A DNA stretch of 64,000 bases from Saccharomonospora cyanea NA-134. Its GTDB lineage: Bacteria; Actinomycetota; Actinomycetes; Mycobacteriales; Pseudonocardiaceae. Within the stretch, counting starts at the first letter, position 1. Every line of letters starts with the position of its first letter. The stretch spans positions 2,030,325-2,094,324 of the forward strand of contig NZ_CM001440.1 of assembly GCF_000244975.1 (NCBI RefSeq), written 5' to 3'. A program made the translations under genes and the position numbers. The notes under the pieces are model-generated. The model ran no database searches. It saw nothing but the letters and a program-made list of their open reading frames with translations, and had not been told where the DNA came from. Positions 63,998 to 64,000 of this stretch are shown here, piece by piece.

Positions 63998-64000
63998 CCG

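Overview
The window is high-GC actinobacterial DNA. Genes are tightly packed, many start codons are GTG, and neighbouring genes often share a 4-bp GTGA/ATGA stop-start overlap. The gene families (LCP protein, NrdR-type RNR promoter, BlaA/BlaB-like beta-lactamase regulators, mycobacterial-style acyl-CoA loci) suggest a Pseudonocardiaceae-type chromosome, for example a Saccharomonospora relative. That placement is inference. I saw no rRNA, tRNA, CRISPR array, insertion sequence or phage gene.

Left part (1-17.8 kb): an ABC1/UbiB-like kinase cut by the window edge, a NarL-type two-component pair, a dGTPase, a VapBC toxin-antitoxin pair whose toxin is frameshifted, an acVLRF1-type release factor, an ABC-F protein, a small HTH protein, a GT87 glycosyltransferase, an ABC exporter with a hydrolase, and an LCP protein. 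A cobalamin riboswitch lies on the minus strand in front of a hotdog thioesterase. A degenerate PAS-GGDEF-EAL protein is coupled to a peroxiredoxin.

18-26 kb: an nrdA-nrdB operon whose small subunit carries the class Ic (Chlamydia-type, Phe in place of Tyr) residues, behind two NrdR-like boxes 32 bp apart. Next come a Baeyer-Villiger monooxygenase divergent from an AraC regulator (a MymA/VirS-like pair), lysS, and a SARP-type regulator remnant.

26-38 kb: a catabolic island. Two minus-strand genes (acetoacetate-decarboxylase-like, enoyl-CoA hydratase) diverge from an eight-gene plus-strand operon: TIGR03084 protein, AtuA-like protein, acyl-CoA dehydrogenase, acyl-CoA carboxylase beta and alpha subunits, second acyl-CoA dehydrogenase, SDR, TetR. 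The gene order recalls the mycobacterial accD2/accA2 locus and the acyclic terpene (Atu) pathway. The substrate is probably a branched or terpenoid acyl-CoA.

38-49 kb: a coherent amino-sugar (probably N-acetylgalactosamine) locus: GH109 enzyme, secreted NEW3 protein, ABC binding protein and two permeases without an ATPase, ROK kinase, AgaS-like SIS protein, class II aldolase, PfkB sugar-phosphate kinase and DeoR regulator. No deacetylase is present.

49-61 kb: a TetR gene and a divergent SDR pair share a palindrome (TAAGCG-N2-CGCTTA). The same palindrome recurs 11 kb away in front of a fabG-maoC-APH-acyl-CoA dehydrogenase (x3) operon, so one regulon is likely. Two of the three dehydrogenases carry single-base frameshifts. 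Between these parts lies a class A beta-lactamase with divergent BlaA-like (LysR) and BlaB-like regulators and an M15 carboxypeptidase.

61-64 kb: a DUF998 membrane protein, a J-domain/membrane/NERD fusion and a CmpX-like small membrane channel protein.
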